Positions 15,700-28,802 of a DNA stretch of 64,000 nucleotides are shown in pieces. This DNA comes from Dipetalonema caudispina (Eukaryota; Nematoda; Chromadorea; Rhabditida; Onchocercidae): assembly GCA_013365325.1 (NCBI GenBank), contig JABVXV010000137.1:89434-153433 (forward strand), given 5' to 3'. Each line of letters begins with the position of its first letter. Within the stretch, counting starts at the first letter, position 1. The position numbers and the translations under genes were made by a program. The notes beneath the pieces are model-generated. The model was not told the DNA's origin. It searched no databases and saw nothing but the letters and a program-made list of their open reading frames with translations.

Positions 15700-16571
15700 C
15701 TACAAATATATCAACTCAATACACTTTTCCTGTCATTTTAGCATTTCAACCTGAAAAAAAAAATTTCATTTTTCTCCACTCCCCTTCAGCAATCTGTTAT
15801 TACATTTAACAAATTGACGATGACATTCAACAATCTTTGAAACGTCCATTATTTACATTCCGTTGCAAATTCGTTACAATTGCCTCGTTTTTTTTTTTCC
15901 ACGAATAATTCACGAATATTTCTTCCCGCGGTATCACGATATATCCCATCTGCAAAAAGTTCAACAGTGCAATGCTAAATTATTTTAACGAAAAGTTCGA
16001 ATTACCAGTAAAAAATTCCACAACTGGGAATATAATGCCCTTTATGAAATTCTGCCAATTCGTTTCGAAGTAGTTATATTAGTTGTTTTCAACAGAAAAA
16101 CTCTCAAAGATCGTAGCTTCAAGAGCACTTGGACAGGAAATTCGATACTTCGAAGTAGCTTACTGAAAATATATCAAATATAGCATGAAAAAAAAAAATG
16201 CCATTTGAATAATTTAATAAAAAGTAATCGTAAGATAATAAATTCGATTAGAACATAACAGACATTATTAATGCCAGGTACATAATTGATAGAAATCAAT
16301 GAAGATATAATTAAATTAATTAAGATTAATTAAATAATACATATGACTGTTATAATATTCTCTAATTTAATTCCTTAAAAAAATGACAATAATCACATAT
16401 AATAAGGAAAATTATGCAATGATCAATTGTCAAAAATTAAATTTAAAAATTTTGGCGCGTTTTCTTTTATGAAATTTTGATGACACTAACATTGATAATG
16501 ATAACAATGATAAGAAAGAAAAATCTTTGATAGAGGAAAGTTATAAGCTGAAATGAATTAATTTATCAAAG

Positions 16572-16590
16572 AAAAAAAAAAAAAAAAAAA
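16572..16590. repeat. Poly(A) tract, 19 nt
   Basis: Uninterrupted run of A in the POLE/SLC35C2 intergenic region. Similar runs are scattered through the non-coding parts of the window; its length may be unreliable if the assembly handled homopolymers poorly. Confidence 0.9.
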
Positions 16591-16730
16591 CTAATCAGCA
16601 ATAATTGATCATTTCATATCAATTTTAAATATTTTTAATGGGATAAACAATTGTCATAACATACCCAACATAAAATTTGCATACCAAATCGATTTTTATA
16701 ATTTGTTTACATTTCATGATGGTTACTTTC

Positions 16731-16751
16731 ACGTACGTAATTTACGTACGT
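16731..16751. repeat. Perfect 10-bp inverted repeat, 1-nt spacer
   Basis: ACGTACGTAA, one T, then TTACGTACGT: the arms are exact reverse complements. The core ACGT units resemble binding sites of dimeric transcription factors, but the function is unknown. It lies 1.0 kb upstream of the POLE start and 0.64 kb upstream of the SLC35C2 start. Confidence 0.75.
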
Positions 16752-17388
16752 CTTAGTTTTGTACCATTTTGTTATTCGATTGAAGGAGTATTGTACGTCA
16801 TAAATTTGTTAAACTATGAAACTTTTCAAATTTTATGAAAACAAAATTATGGCACTTTTTGTTTTTGTTTTTTTTTTTTTTTTGGTAAATTTGTAATTAT
16901 GTTATTAGTTTATATTGTGAAGATAATTGATAAATACTTGAAATAGTTCATTTTGTTTATTGTTTTATGCTATTATTGGGTATTCAAATTAGTTTGAATT
17001 GATATTGGATCTGTTTTACTTTACATAACTCTCAATCAGAAGATCTGAAGTTTCAAGCTAAAGATCTCAGTTGAAATCCCGTTCCTCATTGACGTCATCC
17101 AGTTTCATGCATCCGATTCGGAAAATTTTCAAAGGAATGTGCGATAGCTTTTTCTCGGAATAATAGATTTTCCCTAGGAAGAATTATTTAATAAGTTTCA
17201 AAGTTTTACTAAGGTAACACTTACGTCTTATATGTGCGCTTTACGGGAAAAAACTTTTTTAATATGTTTTCTTTTTCATATATTTTACTTTCTGAATTCA
17301 TAGTGCAGATGTATTCGTCTGTTTCAGACACTATGTGATTGCATAATAAAAACATGTTCAAATATTTATAGATGACGTAATTTTCGTT

Positions 17389-20148
17389 ATGAGGAATAGA
17401 TCCGGAAATGAAGACAAAGAAGGGGAAGTGCCGGACAATGCTAATATGTGGAATATATTGGCAGGCGTGTGTATATATTATCCGCTCTCTATTGGACTTA
17501 CTTTCTTTCAGAAGTGGTTCATCAAGGTTGCAACATATAAATTATTGTTTCCTTTCTTAATATTTGCATATGTTATGTTTAAAAATTAAGCTGAGCTTCA
17601 AATAATATTTAGTTTCATGAGGTTAACTTGAATTTAAAGTTTCTTATTATAGAGTTACGAATTTCCTCTTCTTGTCGTCACTTGCCACTATGCCATCAAA
17701 TACATGTTTGCCATGATCATTCGATTTATCATGGAGTATCGGGCGGATAGACGCACTCGAATTTCGTTCAAAGACCAGCTGCAATGGCTGGTACCAATTG
17801 GCATATGTGCTTCTTTGGATATTGGTGCGTTTCATTTATCTTGTTCAGAAATGATCAACAAAACTTATTGATGCTGAACATCTTTAATAGTTCATTTCGA
17901 TCTTAGTTACCATTTTGCTTACAAGAAAAAAAAAAAAAAATATGTCAGGCGAATAAGCTTCTGCTGAGCATCATCAACGAGATTAGGCTTAAACTAAGAT
18001 TTCTTCAGGTTTATCAAATTGGGGTCTTAAATATGTGACAGTAAGCTTCTTTACAATGGCAAAATCGAGTAGCATTTTGTTTATGGTTACATTTGCTCTA
18101 CTGTTACACTTGGAACGATGGCGGCCTATTCTTGTTATATCTGCTGGACTTATTACGTTTGGCTTATTCCTCTTCACTTGGAGGTTTCCTTACTTTTACA
18201 ACTTCTTTGTGGAGAAACACGAAAACTAAATTCAGTTACTTTTGTTATTCGATTTCTTTCATAATCATCCAGGCGTCCTAATCTTTATTGGAATTTTTAG
18301 ACGGAATTTTACGAAATGTGACATTGCTTGATACTGTATTCTTATCCTGAAATCAATAAATTGATTGCAGTGATATTGGTCTATTTCTTATTACATTGCA
18401 TGTAGAGGAAGAAAGAATCTAAGTATTTCATACTTTTTAATTGCTTCTTATATATTGCATGAACATAGTAATATTTGCCTTTCCAGGTCAGTTCAGTTCG
18501 AACTTCGTGGTTTACTGTTGATTGAATTAGCAGCAGCATGTACTGGGTTGCGATGGACAGTTTCACAAATTGTTATGCAAGGAGAGGAAAAATTACTCAA
18601 ACATCCACTAGATATGGTCGCGTATGTACAACCATGGATGTTTCTTGCCATCCTTCCTCTTTTCTTTATGTATGAAGGTAATAGATTAATAAAACTCACT
18701 AACTAGCTCTAAATTAGCCATTCAGAGATGAGTTTTTGAATCTCACTAGTTTTTCATAAAAAATATATCGTAGAGTATGTATATCTCAAATTGATATAAA
18801 TTTTAGTTACGCCTTAGTACCTCACCTTATCAACTTGTTTTTTCTTAACTTGTTTTTCTAATTAAACTGTTTATTTTCTGAGAAGAGGCTAAAGATTGGC
18901 GTATTAAAAGAGCAATGATTTGTAATCCCACCGCATCGGTGATCAGCTGAAGATACTGCAGTATTTTAAATTCTTAGTCATCAGAGATCAATTGGTTGCG
19001 TAATATTCCCGACTGTAGTTTATAATCTATAAAAAAAAAACACAGTTTAATTGAATGGCATATTTTATCCGATGCTGTATTCGAGACTTTTTCTAATTTC
19101 ATACTTTCTTCCTTTGACGTCTGCGCATTTGTTGATCTCTAAATTTTGTAGGGCATAGAAATGTGGTATGTGTAAATAATTTTTTGTAACTACGATTGTA
19201 ACAATTTTTTTGTAGTACGAATATTACCTAGTGCGGAATAATTTAAGACTAACAGTTACAGGCTCTCAGCTTTCTTTTGATAAAGTGACGCATTACCTTA
19301 ATGAGCATGCGCCGTTCTACGTTTTATTTTTTATTTCTTTCGGTGGTCTCTTGGCTTTTGCAATGGAAATGGCAGGTAATATTTTGCGATTCATATATTC
19401 TTTAATATTCAAAACCCAATCAGTAGTTAAATATGAGGGAATACTCGGCATATAATATTTTTTCTTAAACTGTCCAACAAATTGTGTAATTTCTTGGTCA
19501 TCGATTGGACTGTAATACAGAATACTTCCAGCTGGGGTTCATGGGGCGCTGGGAAGAATCCGACTGAGTTATCTATCCGTAAACTTGACAGTACGGTATC
19601 AGAAGTAGTGAATCATCACTATTCTTTAGTGATTGCCTTCGATTTTTAAACCACATATTTCAGAATATCTTCTTCTTGTATATACATCGGGTATCACGTT
19701 AAACATATTTGGGATAATCAAGGTGAGACCTTGTTAAAACACTCTTTTCACAAAATCAGTCTTAGTTTTATAAAACGACTGAGATTAATGTATTCTTTAT
19801 TCAACTTATCCAATATATTTCAGGAAGTAGTAACATTGTCATTGGCACATTTTATTAATGGGGATTATTTTTCCTTGGTAAGTGAATTTATGTAAATTCG
19901 TAGATTTGAAGTTCATTAGTCAAGTGCATCATGCAAAACATTCCCAATAGTGTCCATAAAATCTTAAATTATTTGAAATAGTATAAGCTGGGCTTTGACT
20001 ACTTATATTGCAGGTTAACACGGTTGGTTTACTCTTGTGCTTCTGTGGTATGCTTTTACACGCTTTTTCAAAAAGGACATTACTGAAAAGTCGCACAAAA
20101 TCGCGAATGTCAGATAGGAGGAGGCTTTTGACAGATGTCGATGCATAA
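17389..20148 (+). CDS. SLC35C2: SLC35C2-type nucleotide-sugar / triose-phosphate translocator
   Basis: Multi-pass transporter of the drug/metabolite superfamily (TPT branch), expected in Golgi/ERGIC membranes, where family members influence GDP-fucose supply and Notch fucosylation. Exons: 17389-17526, 17653-17824, 18009-18183, 18487-18677, 19152-19165, 19216-19375, 19664-19722, 19824-19877, 20014-20148, giving 365 aa, the length I recall for the human protein. Recognisable segments: LSNWGLKYVTVS, the following TMAKSSSILF, GLRWTVSQIVMQ, HPLDMVAYVQPWMF, and the C-terminal TSGITLNIFGIIKEVVTL. Hydrophobic helices alternate with short loops throughout. The fifth exon is only 14 nt but is needed to keep the frame between its neighbours. 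The gene diverges from POLE and converges on the IP6 kinase gene. Confidence 0.93.
19152..19165 (+). other. SLC35C2: 14-nt microexon of SLC35C2
   Basis: Flanked by TTTTGTAG before and GTATGTG after. The preceding exon ends in phase 1 and the following one starts in phase 0, so this exon adds Gly-His-Arg-Asn-Val and restores the frame. Without it the frame would break. Predicted from phase and splice signals only. Confidence 0.7.
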
Positions 20149-21423
20149 CGTCATGTGTTATATTATCCTTTCTTTTGTATACTTCGCTCTTTAGAGAGAT
20201 AATACCTGCGCAAGTTTGAAAGCTGGACCAAATTCTAATAATGAGATTTGTTTGATATCGACCGTTGTTTCTATTTCCTTTATTGTAGTCCCTGTGCTCC
20301 TTACCTCCATTATCGTTTCGAGTTCAAGAAAGGGCAGTTAAAGGTACCGAAATGTGAGATGAAGTTTGGTAAACTTCATTATTCCTTGTTAAGCAGTAGG
20401 TAAACCCTAATCCAACCGTTTACTCGACATCATTCCATATGGGTTCGCATTAAGCTTTCATCTGATGGCTAAACTGTCGACTGTACTATCATCATCTGAA
20501 TAACGGAACTTTCAAAAATGCATGGAAACTTTGGAAGTGTTTAGCCATCAATGTATATGAGGTGTTGATTAGTCTAGATATCACGCATGGCAGTTATTCA
20601 ATTGTAGTTTTTTATTTGGTCTTGTTTGGTCCTAGTTTCCGATTGCACACTGATACCATTCCTGTCTTACCATTTGTGTAAATTCCCTATTTGTAAATCA
20701 CATTTTGTAACCTCTCTAGCGGTTGCAACCACTGCTTTACTAGTCACTACCATAACTATGTTAGCTGGCAGTTGTTACGTCATTCACCTAATTAACTAAT
20801 AATATAATAAGCGCATATCAAAAGTTGTTAAGCTGAGCATGACTGTGGCAGTGATTAATAAAGACTAATGGTACTGATTAGCACAAAGACAGAGTTAGAT
20901 TAACAAAGTATGGTAGCAAAGCAAAGTTTGCAATGTTGATCTTAAGTAACTTGTGCCTAGACCTTTTTAATTTTATTCGCTCGTTGAGGTCTCCTAGCTT
21001 CGCCACACTGCCTAGCTATTATTGGGAGATTAACGTAGACGAGGTAATACCCACCCCATTCTTTCACAGTAAATATTTGGCAATGCGTGATATGTAGGTA
21101 ATGTCAAAAATGGGAAAGTCATAAGAGATGAAATATAGGAAACAATGAACTTTTCTGGCACTCAATTCGCATGATTTCACGGATTTCATTTTGCAAAAAG
21201 TTTCATCACACAAAAACAACAAGACATATGAAAGTTTCACACTATGAACAAGAGAGAAAAAAAGAAATAATAAGGGTAAAGTTGTGGAGAAGTAGTTCAC
21301 TCATTTAATATGTAGGAATGTACAGATCTCTGAAGAAAGAGACCATAATAGAGTCTACTAAAACTGAGGACGAGGTATTGACGATTTTTTCTTTGAATAA
21401 ATCAAAATCTAGAGAAGATAACG
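20149..21423. other. Convergent 3' intergenic region, SLC35C2 / IP6K
   Basis: No exon seen on either strand. An AATAAA at 20858-20863 could serve SLC35C2 polyadenylation, although it lies 0.7 kb past the stop codon. No repeat of note. Confidence 0.45.
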
Positions 21424-23666
21424 TCAAGTTAGGCATCGATTAATGATATCCATAAGCGAACTAATCAAGAAATCCAACCCTAACAAGTAACCATCATCAG
21501 GCCCGATATATCTTACATCATCCAGCAAAGTGGAGCACGTTGAATGAGCAAAATCAATCATTCGCAGATCAATAGATGTATCGTCACGTTTTTTACCGTC
21601 AAATGCAATCAGCAGGGAACTGGAAAAGAATCGATAGCCATCAGCTTCGGCTAGTCGCTGTAAGATAAGCAATGGTAAGTTAAAGAAGGAGAAAGAGCCA
21701 TTACGATTTAATCAAAAACCTATGCCACATGAGGGACAAATCTTTTCGCCACATTATGAACTAAATACTAGATAATTTGCAATAATTTCAGTTTATCGAC
21801 TTCAAAACAACGTTAATAACACGTCCCTTTCTCCAGCACATATCGCATGTCTACATTATGTTTACGCCGTCTTCATACAATATAGTCACGCACCTTTCTT
21901 AAAGTGGTTAGTTTTTTCAGCAGTGCAGTGCTTCGTATCTTCCCAGCATTAATAAAATATTCAGCTAATGTCTCGCGAAACATTTCACAGCTCATTTGTC
22001 TGCCCGCATATTTGTTTACGTAAACGTATGTACCAATTTCTTCTCTAAACACTAAGTTAAAATGAATTTACATTTCTGAATAAACAATTGCAAATAAGAA
22101 AGATTAAATTTTGTTCCTCAGGAACGCAGATAAAGAAGATCAAAGTAAATTTTGTCCACTAGCGATAAAATATAATTTAATTGAAATCCGTAGCTAAAGG
22201 ATAAGAATGTGACGTGAACTACTGAACAATTCTCAAACGAAATTACCTATATAACTGCATTCCAACAAGCCGAATCCCAATGGAAGCGCTTGTGGATTCG
22301 CGACATTTATTGGTTTGGGATTGTCGTTTCTGATCAGTTGCGTCATCCCCGTACTGTCGTGTACCCATTTTCAAATCCATAACAGATGGACGTGAAAACC
22401 GGGATACCGTATTTTCTAAGAGCAAAAACAATGCGTAACCCTATAAAAGGGAGGTTATACGACAACTTAGAATGACGCAGGAAAAAACTATATTCCATCA
22501 GGATATATAATTTGAGCAATTTTTCTTTTAAATATTAGCAACAATAAATAGAGCACCAACACGATTGAATGGACACTTTTAGCGGGTATCCAACAGGAAC
22601 TGATGGCAAGGGTATTCTTCTGTTTCTAGAAGAAAGCGTTAAGACCGTTTGCTGGCTGCAATGATAATGTTAAAGCGAAAACACACATATAAAAGGAGGA
22701 GAAAGTGAAGGAGGAGGATTCACCCTTCACGCTTTGCCATAAAATGCAGTATTCGTGAAATATTTCAACCGAATAAGGCTTCCTTTCTCCTTTCTTTTTT
22801 GTGAAAAACGCTTCTCAAAGCTTACCTTTAATAACTTTTGTACTGATCTAGTCTGACACTGTTTCGCCCATTCATTGAAATGCTGATCTGATTCGACTCT
22901 ACCATTTTTGTTCAACCGAAAAATAAGCTGCTTTTCACTGGATGACGGATTCTGATGGCATAAAACGGGTCTATCTGTGGTTAATACCAAACCATCTTCT
23001 CGAGAATTCCGAGGTTGGATACTTACTGTACCTGAATTGCAAAAAAAACAAATCCTTAAATTTGAAATCTAAGAATTTAAGGTTTTCCATATGAAACAAC
23101 AATGTAAGACAAATTATTTAACTGCGCACAAAATTAACGGAGATCGTCGGGAAGTGATCCAACATAGCATACAAACGCATCCGGACAAGTAAAAAGCTAT
23201 GCCCCTGCATATTTCCAGTTTTTCTGCAGAAGAAAAAACTTGATCTGCTGAATCGACAGAAGGTTCAACAATGTGAAATCGAAGGCAAATATTAAACGTG
23301 ACGTGTAGCCACTTCCACCATCTGGAAACGCCGAAAATATTCATTACAAATTCAGAGGTAAGGCGGAAGGTCATCCATGATTTCCAGAAAGTCAAGATCA
23401 ACCGATGGGAGTAACTTTACAGTTGGTGCGCGCAACCTGCTCAACTATAATCGTCAGCTTCAGCCATTATTATAATACATCAAAAAAGATAAATAAAAAG
23501 AAATTAAGCTCAAACCACAACAATGCGCTGTGAATGGTGCAAAACGGTCGCCAATTTCTTTATAAAAAGCCAATTCTTTTGAATTCAATGGCTTACAAAT
23601 ATGTCCGCCACATGTAAATATTCCAAAATGTCCACCAACTTGATGCGAGAAACCTGTCACATTCAT
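21424..23666 (-). CDS. IP6K: Inositol hexakisphosphate kinase (IPK family)
   Basis: Makes diphosphoinositol pentakisphosphate (IP7) from IP6 and ATP; acts in cytosol and nucleus. The family signature PxxxDxKxG is seen as PSVMDLKMG, followed by TRQYGDDA. The C-terminal lobe carries [13 protein letters not shown] and [11 protein letters not shown], and the end reads [12 protein letters not shown]. The N-terminus has [20 protein letters not shown]. Firm exons: 23516-23666, 22826-23031, 22247-22440, 21894-22044, 21424-21657. One or two short exons (best candidates 23403-23444 and about 23288-23321) link the first two with correct phase but weak similarity. Estimated length is about 335 aa, shorter than the human enzymes (about 410-440), mainly in the variable middle. 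The ATG lies 3 nt after a TTTTTAG site, probably a trans-splice acceptor. Confidence 0.9.
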
Positions 23667-25242
23667 CTCTAAAAAGTGCAAATAAAGTGCTAATTTTGAT
23701 ATTTTTTCATTCGACGAAATGCGTCATCATAAGGAAGGCAAAAACAACTGAACGAAAATCTAAATAGTCAGACAAGAGCAATAAATAGTGAACAAAGAAC
23801 AGATGTAGTATAGTATTGACTCCTAAGTCTATATGTTCCTAACAACAGTGTAAGCTTTTTCTAATTTGAAATCAATATCTACTATCCAATACTATCATGG
23901 GAGTAATGAAGCCAATATTAATCATAGAGAAAGACAGTTGTGAAGCATAGCAGATAAATACGAATGGAAAAGAGATTAACAAATATGAAATATAAACAAA
24001 GTTGAAAATAACCCTCTCATCTTGAAATACACTATCAGCTGTGTATATATGTCCAATTACACAATTTTAGATAAGTCAAATTGACTTATTTTTAATTGTA
24101 TTGTTTTTTTATACTATCTCAATTGAAATAATGATTACTCGCTGTTCTTTACTTAATCAATATCGTGCAGAAATAAAAATAAATCTGAAAAAATACTTAA
24201 TGCTCATATAATACTATAATATTTCACAAAAAAAAAAAGAAGAAAGCAATAAAAACAATTTAATATTCAATTTTTGTTAATGAAATATTTAAGATGAATA
24301 ATAATTCAATGATAATTTCCGGAAAAATATTATCATTTCGAAAATAATCCTTCCCTAAAATTCCCCAATCCTAATTAAGTTAACAGGATGATTACTACTG
24401 ATGGTAGAGGAGAAGAAAAATCTCTCCCAATTCCCACACTCTAGTGATGCAGTTTTTAACGACGGCCATTGCATAAGTCGCGGTCTGAAGTAAAAAAATT
24501 CCACCGGAATATTTCAGGTAATGATTGAATGTGGGAAGTAGAATGGTGGGCAGGTGTGAGGGAAAAAAAAAGAGGCGGGATAAGAAGTATATATTTATTT
24601 GTTTATTATAACTATGGCGGGTACTTTTTTTTTTTTAGATGAGAAAAATTTTCCGAAATAAGATACGATAGATATTATAATATTCATTTCAATTAATTAA
24701 TATTTCGAAGTTTTAAAAAAATTTTAAATTTTGGAGAAATTTAAAAATTATTTCCTAACTGAAATACTTCAGAAATGAATCAATGATAGCATTATTTTGA
24801 TGAAAATAAATAAATTATGGTTAAAATAAATTACATTCACAAATGAATAAATGTGATTCTGAATGCTACCACCAATCTAATCATATTTAAGTTGTTTAAA
24901 GAAGAAAAGAATCAATCATTTTTTTATATGTTTACAAAAATTAAGTACGTAGTAAATAAATATTTCAAAGAAGTATTGAATAGATATTACAGAAAAAAGA
25001 ATTATAAATCATTCAAGGTTTAGGAAAGTTGATATAAAAGTAAAAGATACTTTCGATCATAAATAATCGCAATTTCGTAGTCGATACTCCTATCATCACT
25101 GATAAAAATGATAACATATTATCACTCTTATCGTTCGTAGCATTTGTGAGACTCAATACCATAAGTATCATCGAAATCTTTCAAGAATTATTGCCTAATG
25201 AAGATTTCTCTTACTTGATTGAATCAGATCGATCTAGGATGA

Positions 25243-25262
25243 AGAGAGAGAGAGAGAGAGAG
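25243..25262. repeat. (GA)n microsatellite, 20 nt
   Basis: Uninterrupted GA dinucleotides upstream of the syntrophin gene. GA repeats in promoters can bind GAGA-type factors, but nothing here shows that. Confidence 0.85.
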
Positions 25263-25510
25263 AAGATATTCGAGTGCAAGGCTTCTCATTTTATTGGGCC
25301 TTTTTTTTTCTTCACTCTATCTCTCTTCATAAATTATGATGCAAATTTGATGATAAACAAGGGATATTTAGGCTTAGTGTTTTTCTCTTCTTATATTGGA
25401 AAAATAAGCCTATAGCTTATGTCAATATCCTTCCAAAGTTTACTTGCCTCAACAATTGCTTAAAAAATCTTCCCTTTACATCTATCTATCTTTTTCGTCA
25501 CTTTTTTAAC

Positions 25511-25611
25511 TTTTTTTTTTAAAAAAAAAAGAGAAAAATGTTAGAATCGTTGAAGGAACGATTTTTTTTTTTTTTTTTTATCTTCCAAATTGATTGAAAA
25601 AAAAAAAAAAA
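25511..25611. repeat. Clustered T and A tracts with hairpin potential
   Basis: Ten T followed directly by ten A at 25511-25530, then 18 T at 25562-25579 and 15 A at 25597-25611 separated by 17 nt. Both pairs can fold back on themselves. They lie 250-370 nt upstream of the first certain syntrophin exon. Tract lengths may be affected by assembly error. Confidence 0.8.
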
Positions 25612-25882
25612 TTCCACAAATTGAAACTATAGAAGGTATACAACGTAATGAGGAAGCAAATAGTTCTGATGAATCATTAGGTAAGAAGAGAATGAAAAAA
25701 ATTCTACAAATTCGTAATCCATTTCAAACATTAAAGTAGGTTAAGAATTGCAAGATATAAAGATTGTTGTTTACTTTCTTAGAGAGTATTAATATGAAAT
25801 GAGAAGAGAAGAGAGGTAAAAGAGATAACTGGATTTGATTGGTGTAACATGTGATTTTTTGCAGAATGGTGAAGATGCAAGG

Positions 25883-28802
25883 ATGGCATCGGTGAGAGGA
25901 TCTTTTCTGGATGTTTACATTGCCGGTGAATGGGTTAAGGTTTGTGCTACATTAGATGAAACAGCCTTAACATTAAGTGCACCAGCAGATGCTGATCATG
26001 GACAAGGTGCTGATATACGTACAGTTCGAATAGTAAAACATGATGGTGGCTTGGGTATTAGCATCAAAGGTGGCCGTGATAATGATATGCCCGTTATTAT
26101 CAGGTAATTTTTAATTTCAATCATTTTCATTATTATATTTATTTGACTATATATATTTCTTTTTTTTTTTTTTTTTCATGTTTATATGGCATTACATATT
26201 CTATTAGTTTGACAGTTTAATAGTGTTTAGAGTTTGGTACTTAGTAATTCATTGTATTGGTTGTTTTTAGATTCATTTTTTTCAAGCTTTCTTCAATTTA
26301 GATTTTTTTTTTGATGTTCAATAGGAAAGAATATTTTCAGCAAAATTTTCAAAGGTATGGCAGCAGATGAAACAGGGCAATTGTTTGTTGGTGACACTAT
26401 CGTTGCGGTAAACGGTGAATCGCTAGAAGATGCTACACACGATGAAGCTGTTAGAGCGCTTAAGAAAGCTGGACGTATCGTCGACTTACACGGTTAGTTT
26501 TGCTTTCAGAATTGATTTTATAAGTCATAAGCATTTATTGAATTTGTTAAAAGTTATTTCTGTTTATCTTCTTTGGTTTTCTCGCGGTTTTTCGGTCTAA
26601 GATCCTAGCAGTTTTTTCCAAATTATGCTTGAAACGTCTTACTATCTCATAAATTATTTTTCTTGAAATTTGACAATTTTAGTTCGTTTCATGCGGGATA
26701 TATGTGCTCAACGTGAAAACTGGGTGGAACGTATTCAGTGGGATGACGATTCGCATGATCGAATTCGTAGCATTGCATTGAAACTGGCCTTTGTGACACG
26801 TACAACTCTCCAAATTGAAGACATCGAGAATAGAATGTTTGAAATAAGATCACCTTCAGGACGATATACGCTCCTGTTTAGGTCTATCAGTTACAGTTAA
26901 TAGCAGTGTTATACTAATATCTTAATATAGCCTCATTTCACATTTGAGCATGTTATGTGCATATATTTCAAAATTTTAACTGGTGTTATTCTAATCCTTT
27001 GTTTTTTCGATGCTTATCAAAGAGGAGTAGAGCAAAAAAAGAGTTAAAACACTCTAAAATGAAATTGAAAAGATGAGTCTTTTACCTGGAAAGTGTAATT
27101 TTTAAATTGTTATCAGCACTTCTTTTCTTAATTTCACAAATCACCTGCATACTTGTTTTTTTTTTTTATAGATGCAGTAATTCATTAGAAGCAGATGCAT
27201 GGTTCGAAACTGTACACATTTGTTCATGTGCACTGCTAACACAAGCGTTAGCGCAAGTAAATTTGATGCTTGGAAATAATCCACAAGTACGCAAAATGGG
27301 TTGGATTATTGAACAAGTTGGTTCCAAGTATTTTTATGACTTTCGTGAGCGATTTATACATAGTTTCTGGCTTGCAAAAAGCAATAACGAGTTATGTAAA
27401 AAGAATTACGGAGTAATTAGAAATATGTTTTCTATGTCACTGACTATGCCTTTGCTGAGATCCACGAGATAATGTGGTATTCATGATCCATCAGGTTTTC
27501 TAAAATTAAGCAAGGTACGTATTACTAAAAAGCTCGGTATCTCCATCTTAATCATCCCTTTTTACAGACGCTTAATGAAAATGGAATAACCGTTTGGAGA
27601 CCGATGTTTGCAGCATTAACTCTCAATGATTTACTGTTTTACGACTCCGTTCCGATGTTGAAATCGGAATGGGCTTCTCCAAAAGTCACCAGACCGCTTA
27701 TCGCCACCCGCGTAGTGCAGACAACATCACGGTAAAATGTGCTAAATTAATTATATTAATCTTGTAATTCGAATTTACTGCTGAATTCGCAAAGATCCAG
27801 TGTTTCATACTAATAGGCTAACAATGTGTAATCTTCTATCGGTCATGATAATTCTATGTTTTGTATTTTCCACTCCACTAATTTTAAAATAAAGTCACGA
27901 AACGAATAGGAAAAATTTCTTGGAATCGCGTTTAAATTTCGTTCGGACAAATGGTGTACTATAGATTGTCTATAGCATTCAACTGAAACACTTACTGACA
28001 AGCAAGCACACTTCACTTTATAAATTATTTGCTTTATCTTGAGGTAAACAAATATAATCAAATAAATCTGTAATGCATCAAATTCAGAACTGCTCCTGTT
28101 ATATCTGGCTTATCAGATGTAATATCATTTACAACGAGAACAGGTACACAGCAAGGTGTTCGTTCACATATATTACGCGTGGAAACTCATCGAGATTTGG
28201 CTTCATGGATAAAAAGTATTGTTACATGTACCTACGAAGCATGCGCCAAAACTGGACAAGTCTCGTGCCGTTAGTTCTTTATTTTATACATAACAAGATT
28301 CTTGTGATAAACGAAGTACGATGTATAGTATAATGTGCAGTTTGCTTTTATATCATCAATATGAAGTTATTGTCCAAGTTTTGTATCTTCAACATCAAAC
28401 AGCAAATATCTCCTAAATGATAACTTATAGCCTGCGTTTGGCAAGACGAGCAGTGTGAGTTGGTATTGCAACTCGACAAAGGTTTAAGTCTGATTAGTCA
28501 TGACGGCCAAATCCGTTGGCAATATCCATTTGAAACTATTCGTGCCACCGGTGACGACGGAAACAGATTCCTTTGGATCGATTTTGGTCCACCTGCCGGC
28601 GAACAGGTGCATATCTCACATATTTTCGAAATGTGGAATAAATTTTAACTTACTAGCTCAAATCCTAGGATAAGGATCAATTCGCTGACACTATTCCATC
28701 ATTTTTCAGGAAATTGACTTGCTCTCATCACCAAAACCAGTCGTTTTCATTCTTCACTCATTCCTTGCTACAAAAGTTTATCGACTTGGATTATACGCAT
28801 AA
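25883..28802 (+). CDS. stn-1: Alpha/beta-type syntrophin (dystrophin-complex adaptor)
   Basis: Membrane-associated adaptor of the dystrophin-glycoprotein complex in muscle; the PDZ domain recruits channels and signalling proteins. Exons: 25865-26103, 26341-26492, 26683-26881, 27172-27316, 27568-27731, 28088-28269, 28431-28606, 28710-28802, giving 443 aa from the ATG at 25883. Domain order: first half of a split PH domain ([19 protein letters not shown]); an inserted PDZ domain with the carboxylate-binding loop [10 protein letters not shown] (GLGI at 56-59) and [13 protein letters not shown]; the second PH half; a second PH domain ([19 protein letters not shown]); and the syntrophin-unique C-terminus ending [19 protein letters not shown]. 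Similarity favours the alpha/beta class (C. elegans stn-1) over gamma. The exon opens in frame 18 nt before this ATG, so an upstream coding exon is possible. Confidence 0.93.

Larger units (their letters stand above)
15700..17388. promoter_or_regulatory. Divergent promoter region, POLE / SLC35C2
   Basis: About 1.7 kb between two divergently read start codons with no supported exon. It is AT-rich with A and T runs (for example 16572-16590) and holds a 21-nt palindrome at 16731-16751. A shared bidirectional promoter is inferred from position only. Confidence 0.45.
23667..25882. promoter_or_regulatory. Divergent promoter region, IP6K / syntrophin
   Basis: 2.2 kb, very AT-rich, no exon I can support except perhaps an upstream syntrophin exon near 25540-25740. 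It includes a (GA)n run and a cluster of long T and A tracts close to the syntrophin gene. Promoter role is inferred from the divergent arrangement. Confidence 0.4.

Noticed and set aside
27498..27513. Short segment between AG and GT sites in the syntrophin gene
   Set aside because: Including it breaks the frame; joining 27316 to 27568 reads through the second PH domain correctly.
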